From: Hygrocybe punicea
Lineage: Eukaryota; Basidiomycota; Agaricomycetes; Agaricales; Hygrophoraceae
Reading direction: 5' to 3'
DNA length: 64,000 nucleotides
Assembly: GCA_963556145.1 (NCBI GenBank)
Contig: OY744466.1
Location: 3,534,001 to 3,598,000 of the forward strand
How positions within the stretch are numbered: position 1 is the first letter of the stretch; every line of letters starts with the position of its first letter. The position numbers and the translations under genes were made by a program. Under the pieces are notes generated by a model. It searched no databases. It saw only the letters and a list, made by a program, of their open reading frames with translations, and was not told the origin of the DNA. Shown piece by piece: positions 1-12,500 of the stretch.

Positions 1-1
1 G

Positions 2-340
2 CACAGTTCTCCACAATCATCCGCACCTCCCCCCATCCCCTTCCCTCACCCAAATTCAAGACCGCCCCCTCGTGGGGGTGCTGTCCCCGTCACCCCAACT
101 TCATTGTTTTCAGTGACCCAGCCATCTTCACAGCCTCTCCACCCGACGCATCAACAACATCCGGGTGTTGGCATAGGATTACGTACACCACCGCAGGATT
201 CAAGTCATGCAGGAGCGCTAAACCCCAAGCCAGAGTTTCAGCAAGAGGATGACCCTGACGAGGCTTGGAGGAGGCCGATGCCATATGCCGAGCGAAGGAG
301 GGCTGGCAAACACACTCGCCGTGTTATCGTCAGAAATTGA
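2..340 (+). CDS. 3' end of an unidentified gene, cut by window edge
   Basis: An open frame runs without a stop from the left edge to a TGA at 338-340. The visible part is rich in Pro, Ser and Gln and looks disordered. It ends in a compact charged tail containing EAWRRPMPYAERRRAG and finishing VIVRN. The tail looks conserved because it is basic, ordered in composition and directly followed by the stop, whereas the flanking frames are poor. I do not recognise the family; a nuclear regulatory protein with a disordered C-terminus would fit, but this is a guess. The start and most of the protein lie outside the window. Confidence 0.5.
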   Translation, partial: HSSPQSSAPPPIPFPHPNSRPPPRGGAVPVTPTSLFSVTQPSSQPLHPTHQQHPGVGIGLRTPPQDSSHAGALNPKPEFQQEDDPDEAWRRPMPYAERRRAGKHTRRVIVRN

Positions 341-3145
341 AACGTCTCTGGTGAGAACAAATTCATTCAAAGGGCCAACTCGATGTTTTATGAATTTGAA
401 TTCAGGGCTGGTTGAGGCTGGTTGTCCTCCATGTTGTATATATGTTCTTGAACGTGCTATGTTGAGCTATCTTCGTCTTGCTGTTGCTGCACCCCCATCA
501 CCCACAGTGTCCCTTTCGACGCACCGCCCAAGCACCATATCTTAATCCCCGTTTTATAGACTTCTTGCGAACTGCATCAACACCGTGTGATCTACATCAA
601 ATATTGTAATATATCGATGTATCCATCTGTGCGGACGTATTTGTTTGGGCTTGATCATGATCGACTTCAGACGGCAACCGCCGAACTCCAAGATCCCATC
701 AAATTAGCAGATGCTTCCGTCGGTGCCTGATGGAGATTCAGAGATCTCCCAGCACAGGACGGAAGCAAAGGGCTCCTGCCGCCGACGCCTGCGTGTCTTG
801 ATGCCGGGCTGAGCAGGCAGAGAGTATATTTACTCTTTCTTCCACTTGCCAATCCCACATAAAACTAGTCCAGAAATCTCGTTGGCTGCAATATTTATGG
901 ATCTGTCAAGGTAGGTTCGTAATCTCAAGCAACCTGATATATCACAACGACGAACATAATTAAAACATACGAGACGGCCGGTGACAATAGGGTGTCGGTG
1001 GGAAACCGTGTGGGGATTTCTTGATACCGCCCACAAGGGGTGAGACTCACCAGTACTGAAACCCACTGTTGGCACATACGATACGATAGATCCACCACGT
1101 AGACTGGGCTAAAGGACTTTTGCGGGTAGGATCTCCGTTGAGAATTGAACACATCCCGGTAGTTATACGGGCTATCCAAACGCGTCCTTTTCCCGTCCTT
1201 ACGTTAATGCTCGAGTATCCGATTTCTGTGTCCTTGCTTCAGTCGGAAATACGTATTCCCGAATCCTGTGCTCTCTGTTCCGTCACAGAAAAAATCAAGC
1301 GATCAAGTGTGAAGGCAATAAATAAATAAAAACTCAATCACATGGAATTCCTAATGGGTCACAGCACAAACACGGATTTCCTCGAGAAATGCCGGAAAAC
1401 GAAGTGGGCAAACCGCATTGGGCAATAGGTGTTGTCAGGGCCTCTGCCCCAGCTATTGCCCCCGCTATGAACGCATGAGGCAGAAGGTTACACCAATATA
1501 CCCCATTATAATTGGACGATGAAAGAGCGTTTGGGCCCGTTTCTCCCGGTCCCAATGATGCGGCGTTCAAGGACCGATATTGTAATGTGTTTGAGAAGCG
1601 CAGCCCGCAAACCGTGAATACCCCCTTTTTTTTTGACTTGGGGGACATCGACAACTTTACCGGATGGAGAGACGAGTCTGATTTACTGCTGGCACGTCAC
1701 TCGCAACCCCACCGGAATAGATTGGCGCGTCCCCCCCCCTTCTCCAGGTTGTTTGTCCCTGCGGGCTCCGTTGAAGAAATTTATCACACAAGGGACGAGA
1801 ACGGAAGGCTCACTATGGATTCCATCTGCCAACTGTGGTGGAGAATTATCCTCGATTGCTGGCCGATATATCGTAAAGAGGGGAGCGACTGGCTCTTGCC
1901 ACGCATAAGCGATGCATGCATCATAATTAGCCGAATATATGCTCTTTTCCCCTGATAATCGGCGGCTCTGTCTATATTTCCGAGTGGTTTCTGGTTTCTT
2001 GTTTTGACAGATATAACTGGTTGTAGAAGGGGTTTGGCGTATCAAGAATGGAGTGGGAAGGAGTAGGGCCAAGGAGCCATTCGAATTTGGTATTCATTGA
2101 CATCAGGTGAGCGCATGCACGGAGAAGGCGCCTTGGATCCCGGACAATTCAATTCCATGCGAGAGGGTAATATTCACGGGCATATCCGCGGGAGGGTCGA
2201 TACGAGGGCCCTTCCTGAGGCTATCCAGAGGTTGATCCGCCGTTGACTGCGCGAGGTATGAGTGTGGTTGGCAGAAACAGGTGATAAGAAACGTACCTCG
2301 AGACAACTCTGCATAGCTTTTCTTCAGTTAAAACCACATCAGTAAATAACAATTGCTAGTCAACATCCCAGCAAAACGAGAAGCAGTGATTGCATTTTGA
2401 CGAGTTGGTTGAAATAAACTTTGCCATCAGATAAAAAGAATGTTTGAACGGTAATACCCGCGGCGAACTTCAACCCCGCGTGAACCAAGATCCATGAGAA
2501 CATCTAGCGAAGAGTTCGAGGGTGCAGATACTCATGAATCCAACAAGTTCCTCTTGTTTTCTGAGTTATTGGCTGGAAGACACCGGTCTGGAACGGAAAG
2601 GAAGCGTTGGCAAACGTGTTCTAACACGCCCACAGTATCATACCACAACTGGAAATCGGTACACGCCTAAGGGTCAGATTTTGACCTTCATTTAGAATTC
2701 AAGTAGTTAGACGAGATTGCATCATGATAAATCCTGATCAGTAACACAGCCTCACCATATTTTGCATCTGCAAGTCACCCCAGCTCTTTGGAGGCTCTGG
2801 CTGATGGCGGCAAGGTGTCTCGACGTTGGAGGCCCCGAAGTCGGTGAACAATTTTTTCAAGTCAAGATTATGCTGAGTAAACCCAGCGGCGCTTAACGGG
2901 AGTTGCCGACGCCCTCGTTCTCGTCTACGCAAAGTTTAGGAACGAAAATACTTTGGTTTCCGTAAAGCTGTTGTACTTATTGTTGCCGACGAGCAGTCTT
3001 GTAATCGGCTTCCTGGTTACATTGTCTGTATCCGTATCCTGCAGGAGTTTTGTCTGGTCAATGGTGAGCTGATGAGTTTTGTTGGTCAAGATCTAAACCA
3101 CTGGCATTTTCCCAGTCCTTGAAGTCGAAATCAATTGACAAACAA
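341..3145. other. Intergenic region, no convincing gene
   Basis: About 2.8 kb. The longest frame is 147 codons at 1512-1955 on the plus strand. It is crossed by comparable frames on both strands and has no recognisable motif or coherent splice structure, so I do not call it a gene. I see no transposon ends or simple repeats here. Confidence 0.5.
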
Positions 3146-4346
3146 ATGGAAAACTCCATTGCACAGTTCTGTGGGGTCACAGGCGCATCGTGAGCCGCTC
3201 AATGAGTCTGTCGTGGTTCGATGTATGCTGATCAACTTACTCCCGTTATCTAGGGTGAAAGACGCGAGAAAGTTCTTGGAAAAACATAAACGGGTGGACT
3301 ATGCGATCGATGCTTATTATAACGATCCTCTCGCGATGGCAGCGACAGTGCGGCGCCAAGCAGACAGTTCAGCTCCCTCTACGAGCAAACTGAATATTCT
3401 TTTTGATAAGTACAAGGGTGTGTGTGTATTCCGATGTCCAGGTGAGATCTACTGATGTAGCGTTATATTTCTGCAACTCAGATCGGGATGGAAACGAGAT
3501 AACTGTGGAGGGGACGATCAAGCTGTGCGAAGATTTGTCAGTGGATCCAGAAGACGTCGTTCTGTTGGCAGTGGCATATGAGCTTGGGTCTCCGACGGTG
3601 GGAGAATGGAATAGAAAAGGCTGGACTGATGGCTGGAAGAACCTTGGGTACGATCGGTCGCCATTCGCGCCAACATCACACATCCTTTTGAGGAATGAGA
3701 CTAATAATGCATGAGCTAGATGTGATTCAATTCCTGGGATGAGGACAGCATTGATGAAATTGCGAGACAAACTCGGCTCAGATCCTACATACTTCCAGCA
3801 AGTTTACAACCATACTTTCGACTTTGCACGAGGAGATGGACAACGGAGTGTCGGTTTGTTCCTGGATTTCTCTGTCGTCTCTGATTGGATTTCTGAACCA
3901 CCTTGGAACAAGGTCTGGAAACTGCGCAAGCATTTTGGGCTTTGTTATTGCCAGCAGGGTTGCAAGGAGGCGCCTTATCACACATCCTTTCGAAGGACGA
4001 TGACGACGATGACGATATGGGACAAGAGGAAGGCTGGAAAGATGAATACACCCAATGGTGGTTTGATTTCCTGACTGAGAGAGGTGGGAAAGGTGTGAGC
4101 AAGGATACCTGGATAATGGTCAGTCTGTCATATTCTATTGCTAACTATTACTCTAACGATTTTCTCACCAGTTTCTAGAGTTTGTGCGTACCATCGATTC
4201 AAGATTCACCAAGTATGACATGGAAGGTGAGATCCTACATTGTGCTGGTTCTGAACCCCTTCACTTATTGATATGCAGCGGCCTGGCCTTCGACATTAGA
4301 CGATTTCGTTGAATGGGCCAAGAAACGGATCGCAAGTAATGCATAA
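3146..4346 (+). CDS. DCN1: DCN1-like cullin neddylation scaffold
   Basis: Scaffold-type E3 that helps the E2 Ubc12 attach Nedd8 (Rub1) to cullins, switching on cullin-RING ubiquitin ligases. The start is the ATG at 3146, which gives MENSIAQFCGVTGAS and joins across a 64-base intron (3190-3253) to VKDARKFLEKHKRVDYAI. This is the N-terminal UBA-like helix bundle. The potentiating-neddylation (PONY) domain follows: DRDGNEITVEGTIKL, then WNRKGWTDGWKNL, then FWALLLPAGLQGGALSHI, and near the end WWFDFLTERGGKGVSKDTW. The final exon reads AAWPSTLDDFVEWAKK. I find six introns with canonical ends; clear joins are at 3189/3254, 3417/3482 and 3647/3720. An Asp-rich loop (seven D in a row) lies in the C-terminal half. 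Length and domain order fit the family, and no break is seen. Confidence 0.9.
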
Positions 4347-4545
4347 TGATCCAGATCCTAATTTCGCTTGGTTGTCCATGCCTTGTCCGATGCCATTGTT
4401 TTCTGTCTGTAAAGCATTTGTTTTCTGTACTTCCGAAGTGTGCGAACGCATTGTGATTACAGAAGCAACTATACATCCTGGTGAGTTGTGAAACACACAC
4501 ATCTGACGACAATATCCTATTTGATTGCGTACAAACCCGATTGCT

Positions 4546-4927
4546 TCATAATGCTTTGCTTTCCGACAACAACGAAGGGAGGAACGGTGATTCCTGCACC
4601 AACGACATCCGCGGAGACGATGTTGACGGAATGATGGCTGCCAAGACTTTCATTGCATCTCTATTATATTACAGCTGAAATATCACTATGAAGGCTTGGG
4701 TCGTGGTCTACGCACCCCTCCTTAACGCGGACGACAGTCCCCGAACCGTTTTCCGCAACCCACAAGATGTCGAGATATGTCGAAGAAGATACACCAAATG
4801 TTGATGATAATGTGTCCTGCAAGAGTTTGCGTAAAGTCAGAGCATCTGAGCAAGGTGGGGAGACAGCCAGGTGGATGTATCGATAGTCAGGTTTAAGTTG
4901 TTGGGACTCGGACATGAAGAAAATCAT
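4546..4927 (-). CDS. RPP14-like RNase P/MRP protein subunit
   Basis: Small protein of about 115-120 residues in two exons. Exon 1 carries KPDYRYIHLAVSPP, then LRKLLQDTLSSTFGV and YLDILWVAENGSGTVVRV. This matches the Rpp14/Pop5-type alpha-beta fold as I know it from human RPP14 (YHYMKV, QFKQLLISAVKDLFG, LDIL). One intron with GT..AG ends leads to exon 2, which contains RMSLVQESPFLPSLL and stops at 4546-4548. The 'V(I/Q)(Q/K)ESPFLPSL' ending is also family-like. The start is either the ATG at 4925-4927 or the more family-like ATG at 4913-4915. Expected role: protein subunit of nuclear RNase P, which matures tRNA 5' ends, and of RNase MRP. It is divergent from the DHHC gene, with about 120 bp between start codons. 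Confidence 0.65.
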
Positions 4928-5034
4928 ATTACATAATCCGATGATGCCTTTAATTGATTAGTTACTTATATAAGGTATAGCCCCCGCACCTTATACTTCC
5001 ACCAATAAGGTGCCAGTTGCTTCAAGTTGTTGCT

Positions 5035-7005
5035 ATGAGTCGACAACAGAAAGGGTTTTCCTGTCCCTGCAGTGATACTATCGAGGAAGCGAGGAAAACG
5101 CGAGGAGCGAAACCGCAGCCTTGGATCGTGCTCAAGTTTGCCGTCGGCCTCACTATCGCAATCGTGGGCTATGCATCTTATGTCTATATCGTCAGACTTT
5201 GTGTTCCAATGCTCCGGAGAGACAGAAATGCCCTTGGAGGTCAAGCTATTGGCAGTAAGTGACAGGAGAAGTCATATGGTCACTACCTAACGTTGATTTG
5301 TAACAGTCATTTACCTGGTGGGATTTTCTCTCCTCCTACTAATGACTATCTGGACGTACGCAAAGGTATCTGTTATCCTTTTTACCTTTCATCCTTGGTT
5401 TTTCTCGCAAAAACCATTAATGTGAATACATATAGGTTGTTACCACCCCACCTGGATATGCAAAGGACGTGCGTTGCACTTTTGGTACGGTGGGCTCACT
5501 TAATTTGACGTATTTCTGCAGCATATCCTCAAATCTGAGCAACCCCTCATTCCTGCCCGACGTTTTCGCGAATCCTTGGATACATTTACATCCGATATTG
5601 GCACTTCCTATACTCTCGTGCATCCTGATGTTGATCGTTCTCACGAACCCGTTGCTGAACCACCCCGGGTAGCCAAAACTTCCTCTCAGAGACGGAGTGG
5701 CTCCCATTCTCTATCAAATACTCAGTCAATGCCTCAAGATTCAAGTTCTCCCAAGACCAAAGAACTACCCCCGGGACCCCATTCCTACCATGAACCCCGC
5801 ACTCCGCATACCCGCAAGGCTCCCCATGGAAACGCCACCCGTACAAGAGTGCCCGATACCCGCATTACACCCCCGCCCCCAGCCTATAATCCCGGGCAAG
5901 TCCCCACGTCGCAGGTGGGCGACGATGCGAACCAGCTTTCGCGTACTTCCCGAAGGCCGTCGACGACACCTGTATTGCTACCAGAATACCGTTATTGCTC
6001 TCAGGATGGACTGGTAAAGCCATTCAGAACACATCATTGTCGAGCTTGTGGTACTGTGAGTGTTCAGAATTTGAGTGTATATAATTGCTTATCCAGACCT
6101 GGTTCACGAAAGTGCATTCTCAAATATGATCATCATTGTCCATGTAAGAACGTTCCGATTCGATGTTATGCCGCTTGACTGTCTCAATATCCAAAGGGGT
6201 CGGACAGTGCGTTGGCGCCCGTAATCAGAAAGTAAGTTTGCAACCGTTTGTTCCATTTTTCTTTCACATAATACCTCGTAGTTTTTCGTCAACTTCTTGC
6301 AATGGACGTCCGTATGCGGTTTCTGGATCTTCGCGACGACTCTCAGCGTATACGCGAAAACCGCTAAGAATGGAAATGTGAATTTTGATCCCCAGAAAGT
6401 CACCATCATCGCACTGTAAGCCCAATGCATCTACCTCTTTGTTGTTCTGCAATGAATAGCTGTATCACGACAGTGGCGGCTTCTTTGGATTGTTCGTTGC
6501 CGCGATGCTTTTCTCCCAAATACACTTGATCCTCTTAAACCAGACAACGGTGGAATCAATGGTTTCACGCTCGACGAGGGAACGTGAACAAGCCATTCTG
6601 AGTCGTCTGCATCCATGGTATAGTCTTAGGCCAGTCCTCTTCTCTATTCCCCATTTCACAAGTTTTATTTATGCTTTACTTTGAAATCTGTAGCGCGAGG
6701 AGACGTACGAGAGAACGGTGGGACGAAGAGTGGGGTAAATTGAATACGGAAGGAAATATCTGGTGGCTTGGAAGTCGTATGGCAAATTGGGAAGCCGTCA
6801 TGGGTAGAAATCGTTGGTGGTGGTTCTGTACGTGTTTCGTCTTTCCCTCACGCCTTGCTCACTGCCCTAAACGCCGCACTTCTCGCCTCCACTAGTGCCA
6901 ATTGGTCATACTGCCGGTGAGGGCTTGACCTACCACCCCAATCCACGATTTGATCAACAAGGCCGTTTGCGGCGGCGTAAGGAGTGGCCAGTCGAGTTGC
7001 GGTGA
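5035..7005 (+). CDS. DHHC-type protein S-palmitoyltransferase (Pfa3-like)
   Basis: Integral membrane enzyme that transfers palmitate to protein cysteines. The ATG at 5035 starts a short cytosolic head followed by TM1 (IVLKFAVGLTIAIVGYASYV). TM2 comes after the first intron (VIYLVGFSLLLLMTIWTYA). A long Pro/Ser-rich insert of roughly 150 residues separates TM2 from the Cys-rich domain. That domain reads EYRYCSQDGLVKPFRTHHC, then CRACGTC, then KYDHHCPWVGQCVGARNQK. The catalytic DHHC is complete; the intron just after it (exon ends 'CCA T', next begins 'GG GTC') restores CPWVGQ. TM3 and TM4 follow (FFVNFLQWTSVCGFWIFA; GGFFGLFVAAMLFSQIHLIL), then a TTVE motif. The gene ends PVELR at 7003-7005. 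KPxRxHHC and CPW(V/I)GQCVG point to the Pfa3 group rather than Akr1. The specific substrate is unknown. Confidence 0.85.
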
Positions 7006-7262
7006 ACGCGTGTGACGATTTATTGTGATACATAGAGAATGCACCATATAGGATAGCTCCTGAAAGCCTGAAGCATGGAGATAACTCAGATAAGAGAACC
7101 TGCTGACCTTTCGGTCAAATGATTGTCAACGACTCGCCCGGATAAGCGACAGATCGCCCGCCGATCAAGGCGGCAGGAGCTTGGACGTCTCCTTCTCCTT
7201 TAAACCACCACTACCTCCACCACCTTAAATACCTCATTACTGTCTCACAAGTACTACCCCAG

Positions 7263-9376
7263 ATGTCTCCATCAGCAGTCGCGTTCGATGAGCCGAGCAA
7301 TGGGTCGAGCAATGGGTCCAACTCCGGGAGGCAGACAATCGAGAAGTCTGGGAATGCACAACGTCGATTGACCTCCGCAGATCTGATAGAACTCGAGCAC
7401 CGGTACGCTGCACACAAGTAGGTTAATTTCACTTCGTCGGATGTACGTCATACCAGCATATTCCTGGTGGAGAAGCCGGACATTCTGAAGGAGGAAGATG
7501 GAGCTGAGACATTGCACCTTTCTTCTCCAGACCAAATCTCTATAATAATGCGCCATTTTCTCCATTAGCTACCACCCAATCCCCGCTGTAATTGATTCTG
7601 CGAAGGGCGCCAAGTGAGCTGCTTTTGCTGATTTGCGGCGTTCTATTGTTAATGACCGAGTCCAGGGTCTGGGATCCAGAAGGCAAAGAGTATATCGACA
7701 TGCTGTCCGCATATTCGTAAGCCCATCTCTTTCTGAAATGACAGCGCTAATTACGGATTGTGATATTTGCAGGGCGGTTAACCAGGTTCGTGGGCGTCTA
7801 TTATACCTGGCACGAAAGCTCATTTCCGAAATCTAATCTCTAGGGGCATTGTCACCCAAAGATCGTTGCTGCTCTAATCGAGCAGGCGCAGAAGTTGACT
7901 CTACCATCACGGGCCTTCCATAATTCCATGTTTGGTCGATTCGCCAAACAGATCACGGAGATGATGGGCTATGAGATGGTCCTCCCTATGAACACTGGGG
8001 CTGAGGCTGTTGAGACGGCTATAAAACTTGCTAGGAAGTGGGCTTATGAGAAGAAGGGTGTACCCCCAGGGAAAGCCATCGTCCTGAGTGCCGAAGGGAA
8101 TTTCCATGGAAGGACCATTGGAGTAATCAGGTTCGTGCGATAAGTAGCCTGGCAAGAAGCTTGAGCTTAATGCTGCGGATAGTATGAGTACGGATCCGGA
8201 GAGTCGGACCGGGTTTGGACCATATCTAGAAGGCGTAGGTCCTACGTATGACGACAATGGCGAAGTCCGCCAAATTCGCTTCGGTGAAATTGAAGATCTG
8301 GAGCGTGCTTTGGAGTTGCATGGCAAGAATGTCGCCGCTTTCTTGATCGAACCGATCCAAGGAGAGGCCGGGTATGTATCTCCATATACATTCATTCAAC
8401 ACTCATATAAATCTCAATGTAGGATTGTTGTACCGCCGGCGGGGTATCTGGCCAAAGTACATCGAACTTGCAAGGAGCATAATGTGTTGCTAATTTGTGA
8501 CGAGATCCAAACGGTAAGTCGGGATTTCCTGGGCAATGTTGATTGGCTGAACCACTATCTAGGGTCTCTGTCGCACAGGTAGGATGCTCTGTTGTGAGCA
8601 TGAGAATGTAAGACCAGATGTGGTTCTCCTTGGGAAGGCGTTATCAGGAGGTGGTAAGTTTTCTCTGAGCTGTCAACACTGCCATCAGGCTCTCACCCTA
8701 TTTTCAGTTTACCCCGTATCTGCCGTTCTCGCTGACCGTGACGTGATGCTGTGCATCAAACCAGGAGAGCACGGTAGCACTTACGGAGGGTGTGTCCTTC
8801 CCATCACTTAGTCATTGCCAATTGACACAATCTTGTTGTGCATAGAAATCCATTAGGATGTGCTGTCGCCATGACAGCACTTCGTGTACTTGTTGATGAG
8901 AACCTCGCCCAACGAGCGGAGGTTCTCGGGGAGAAGTTTCGGTCTGCTATCCGCGCTCTCAATTCGCCACTCGTAGAGACCGTCCGTGGTAAAGGACTAT
9001 TGAACGCAGTTGTCATCAATGAAGGTCATGGAGCCAAAGCTCGAACTGCATGGCAGTTGTGTCTTTTGTTGAAGAGTCGCGGAGTGCTCGCAAAGCCCAC
9101 GCATGTCAGCGTGTATGTTTATTCTCTCGCGGGCAGTTTTCTTGGTTTTAACTAACGTTCTAGGATCCGTTTTGCGCCTCCACTGGTCATTTCCGAGGAC
9201 GACTTGATGCGTGCTGTAAAAATATTGGAATGGTCCCTCCTCGATCTCGAGGTGGTCAGTATCTTCTTGTCCCATGGCCGTTCTTCGTTTCAGTGCTCAC
9301 AAAGTGCTCACAGATGGAAGATATCCCCGGCGAGGTAGAGAGTGAGAAAGGACATCAGGACATACTTACCAACTAG
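7263..9376 (+). CDS. CAR2: Ornithine aminotransferase
   Basis: PLP-dependent enzyme that moves the delta-amino group of ornithine to 2-oxoglutarate, giving glutamate semialdehyde in arginine catabolism and proline synthesis. The ATG at 7263 begins [16 protein letters not shown]. After several short introns come the class-III aminotransferase landmarks: [94 protein letters not shown], then the PLP-lysine segment LLGKALSGG and [17 protein letters not shown]. The end is [18 protein letters not shown]. About 460 residues, the usual length for this family. The last splice junction (around 9255/9315) could add or drop one valine. All catalytic landmarks are present and no frame break was found. Confidence 0.92.
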
Positions 9377-9558
9377 GCGCGTTCCTGTCGCTGTCTAGTA
9401 TTTTATTCCTGATCATATCACACTCGATATGCTGTGCTCACTGTTCTATGCTTCGCCAGTTCATGCGTGGAGTCGCCCGTATTTGCTACTCCAAACACAC
9501 ACAATCAACTTGTACTTCGTTCGATATGAAGCGTTATTATGCCGTTTGAATTTGAAAC
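9377..9558. other. Short gap between OAT and the CHO2 relic
   Basis: AT-rich spacer with no feature I can support. The 5' limit of the CHO2 relic is uncertain, and part of this gap may once have been its promoter or first exon. Confidence 0.4.
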
Positions 9559-12500
9559 TTGAAGATGACTAGTGAGAGCACACTAATTTGCTGGACGTAT
9601 TTGGCCCTGTTGACCTGCGACGGTGCCATCGTGATTATTCTGAAATTTGAAACATTACCGATTTTATCAATGCACTTGCGTCACCGACATGCATCAGGAG
9701 AACTTTTCCCAGTGGAAAATCCTAAACACTGTCGGCGGTCTGAAAGCGTCGAAGTCGTGTGGGGGAAAACTCTAAGTGGAGCAGGTGAGTTTCATATATT
9801 GGTCTCGATTTTTACCTTATTTTTATCTTAGTGTTCCGTGCCCCCACCACACATTATGTTCTCACTCTGTTCAATCCATCGTACCCAAAGAGTGATTTCG
9901 ATTTGCTGAACTTGGGGCTTCTCATCCTGCAGCTTGGGCTTTCTACTGGCTCCCCGTCACTCGTTTTTCTTTGTCTACTTTGTGTTTGGCGAGCTGCATA
10001 TAATGCAGGTCTTGGTTTTGTATTGACGAAGCAAAGTAAGAAAACAGGGATAGTCAAGGAAATACAACGGCTCGGAAGGCTAGATGAGAGTCGAAACCCC
10101 GTTATTAGGGCTTGGTTTCGAGCCCAGCTGGATGGAAAGATGGGCGAGGATTATTCTTTCGACGTTCGTATTCGTCACTTCACCATAGGCGGATTACCGA
10201 AGCTAAACCGTTCAACTTCATTTGCAGGAGCTTCCGTTAGAATATAATACTTCATTTGATTAAGTCAATTGACGCTTCATTTTCTAGTATCTGTGTACTG
10301 ACCAGCTTACTAGTGACTTCTTGGCTTATTGCATATTTTCATTTTCGAGTTTCCGCGTTCCCGAAGGGCTGTCGACAATTGTACACGTCATGAGGTTCGT
10401 TTCGTTTTCCACGCTTCACGTCCGCGCCAGCGCTCTTGAAACTGCTTGCAGATGGATCAGTGGAATAGCGCTTAGCGGCTTCAATTTTTGGATAAAGGTA
10501 GAAGCTCAAAACGTAGTTAAAGTTTGTTTCATCATCATTAGTGGGGCCGTACTCACTTCTCAGCACGTAGGGTATGCGTACTTGTTCTTGACAGGGTAGC
10601 TTTCTTTATTTTGAAATACGTAGACTATGGATGGTTCTGGGGGGATGCTTTCTTCCAGCGTGGCGCGTTGGTATTTGATGGTGTCTTCGAGTTGGCCCCG
10701 CATCCCATGTATTCAGTCGGTGCGTTCTAGCGTGACGTATTTTCGGCTGCCAAATCTTCTCATACGGTGTTGTGGCAGGTTACGCTGGGTATTATGGGGT
10801 CTCGCTTGTTTCTGGAAGTTACCCTGTCCTGTTTGTCAGCCTCGCAGCCCATGCAGCTCCTTTCCTAATATTCCTCGTGAGTTACCATCGCTTTTAACCG
10901 TTCTCGAAGTTGCCTGAAATTGCTTCTGAGACATCAAGCGCATGTACGGTCAACGCCGGCCCATTGCGCAGCGCACTCCACCTTTTACCACGAACCCCCT
11001 AGAGCCGAATCAGATATCAGATCATTGCAGTTGCATGCATATACACAGCCAGCAAGCATTTCTCCGACGCCAGCGGATGACAGCGAAGATTCCACAGCGA
11101 CTGACTTGTACACCGACACTGAGAGCATGTCGGTGCTCTATCATCGATGAGGCAAAGTCAGCCATGTGACTCATCAGCTTGCGCAAGATACAACAAACCC
11201 AACAAGTGACAAGTCGTTTCACACCATGATCTCCTCAAAAAGTACTTTTAGGAGTGATGCCGTTCTTCTGTGTAATTTGGACTTATTCAGGTATGACATC
11301 TCAGTAAATTTTTATTTGTTTTTTTGCTCATACAGAATCTCGGATTTCACTCTTGTTCTAATCATTTGCTACTCCCTCGCAATATCTTTCCTTCCACCGT
11401 TGTCTCGCCGATCAACCCTTGTTCTTTATTCTGTGCATGCACTCGCATGGTGCATTTTCCACTGCTTCATTCTTGGCTTCCTGTCAGAGCAAGAGCAAAT
11501 ATTTGGCAGGCACTTTATGAAACACTACTATTACCTCCCGATAATGCCAGTTCCGGTGCTATCCAGGAGGCTTTTACGAATTGGAAATCCATATACGATT
11601 TTAGCTTGTGTATGACCTATGGTACGGAGGATGTCGATTTTCATGTCGTGCATCGTTTCTGACGTCCACTTGGTACTGGCATCTATAGGTACGGACAACT
11701 TCAACTACTTCAACGTTATTATACACCTGTTGTTTTGCAGATACTCGAACAACCCAGAGGTTCTGGGCGCAGCGTCTTGGTTCGGTCTGGTGATAGTGAG
11801 TGGTAGTAAGTTGGTTGTCTCGGTCATCCGGCATCTGTCCCACTGGTGATTCCTGAGCGCGGTCGAAAAGTACGATCTTGAGTTCTCTCATATCTAAACT
11901 CAGACGAATCAAACATGCTTGACAGTCCTCGCATGCGAAAGCTGTATGGTGACTCCGCAAGGGTGCAGGCTTCGTGAAGGTGATAAAGAGCATAACAATA
12001 ACTGTTGGAAAACCGTGCCGGCGGCACGCACCAGAGATCAAGAGAGTCGCCAACGAGGTCAAGGGAATATGTACGAGGAGACGGCGGAGGTTGTTGAAGA
12101 GCTTTTGGCATAATGTGAGTCGGATGTGGGCCCCCTGAATCAAGTCATGTCGAGACCAAGAATATCAGAAGTTGTGCAAGATACAAAACTGCTTCTCCAG
12201 CAGTCGAGAGAAATGCTTGTTATCCCATGAGTGCACCCTTAGCTCGTTGTGTTCCCTTGATTCTAATGTCTGGTTGTGTCAAGTTAGTTTGTGATTGACA
12301 TGTCCTCGTATGACTCCACCAAGTATCATATATCCATAATTCCTATCGATTCGAAGGGGTCTTTGCATTTCCATCTTGGTCAGCCGATTAGTATCAAGCG
12401 GAAAGCCCTTTACATCTTCATTCACGTCGTGATGGGATGGGCATTTATTAAGGTATGCATTGCTGTCTTGAAGTCGAGCACCCAGTCAAGACAACTATAA

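Noticed and set aside
1512..1955. 147-codon frame in the first intergenic region
   Set aside because: No family motif, no splice support, overlapped by a 129-codon frame on the opposite strand.
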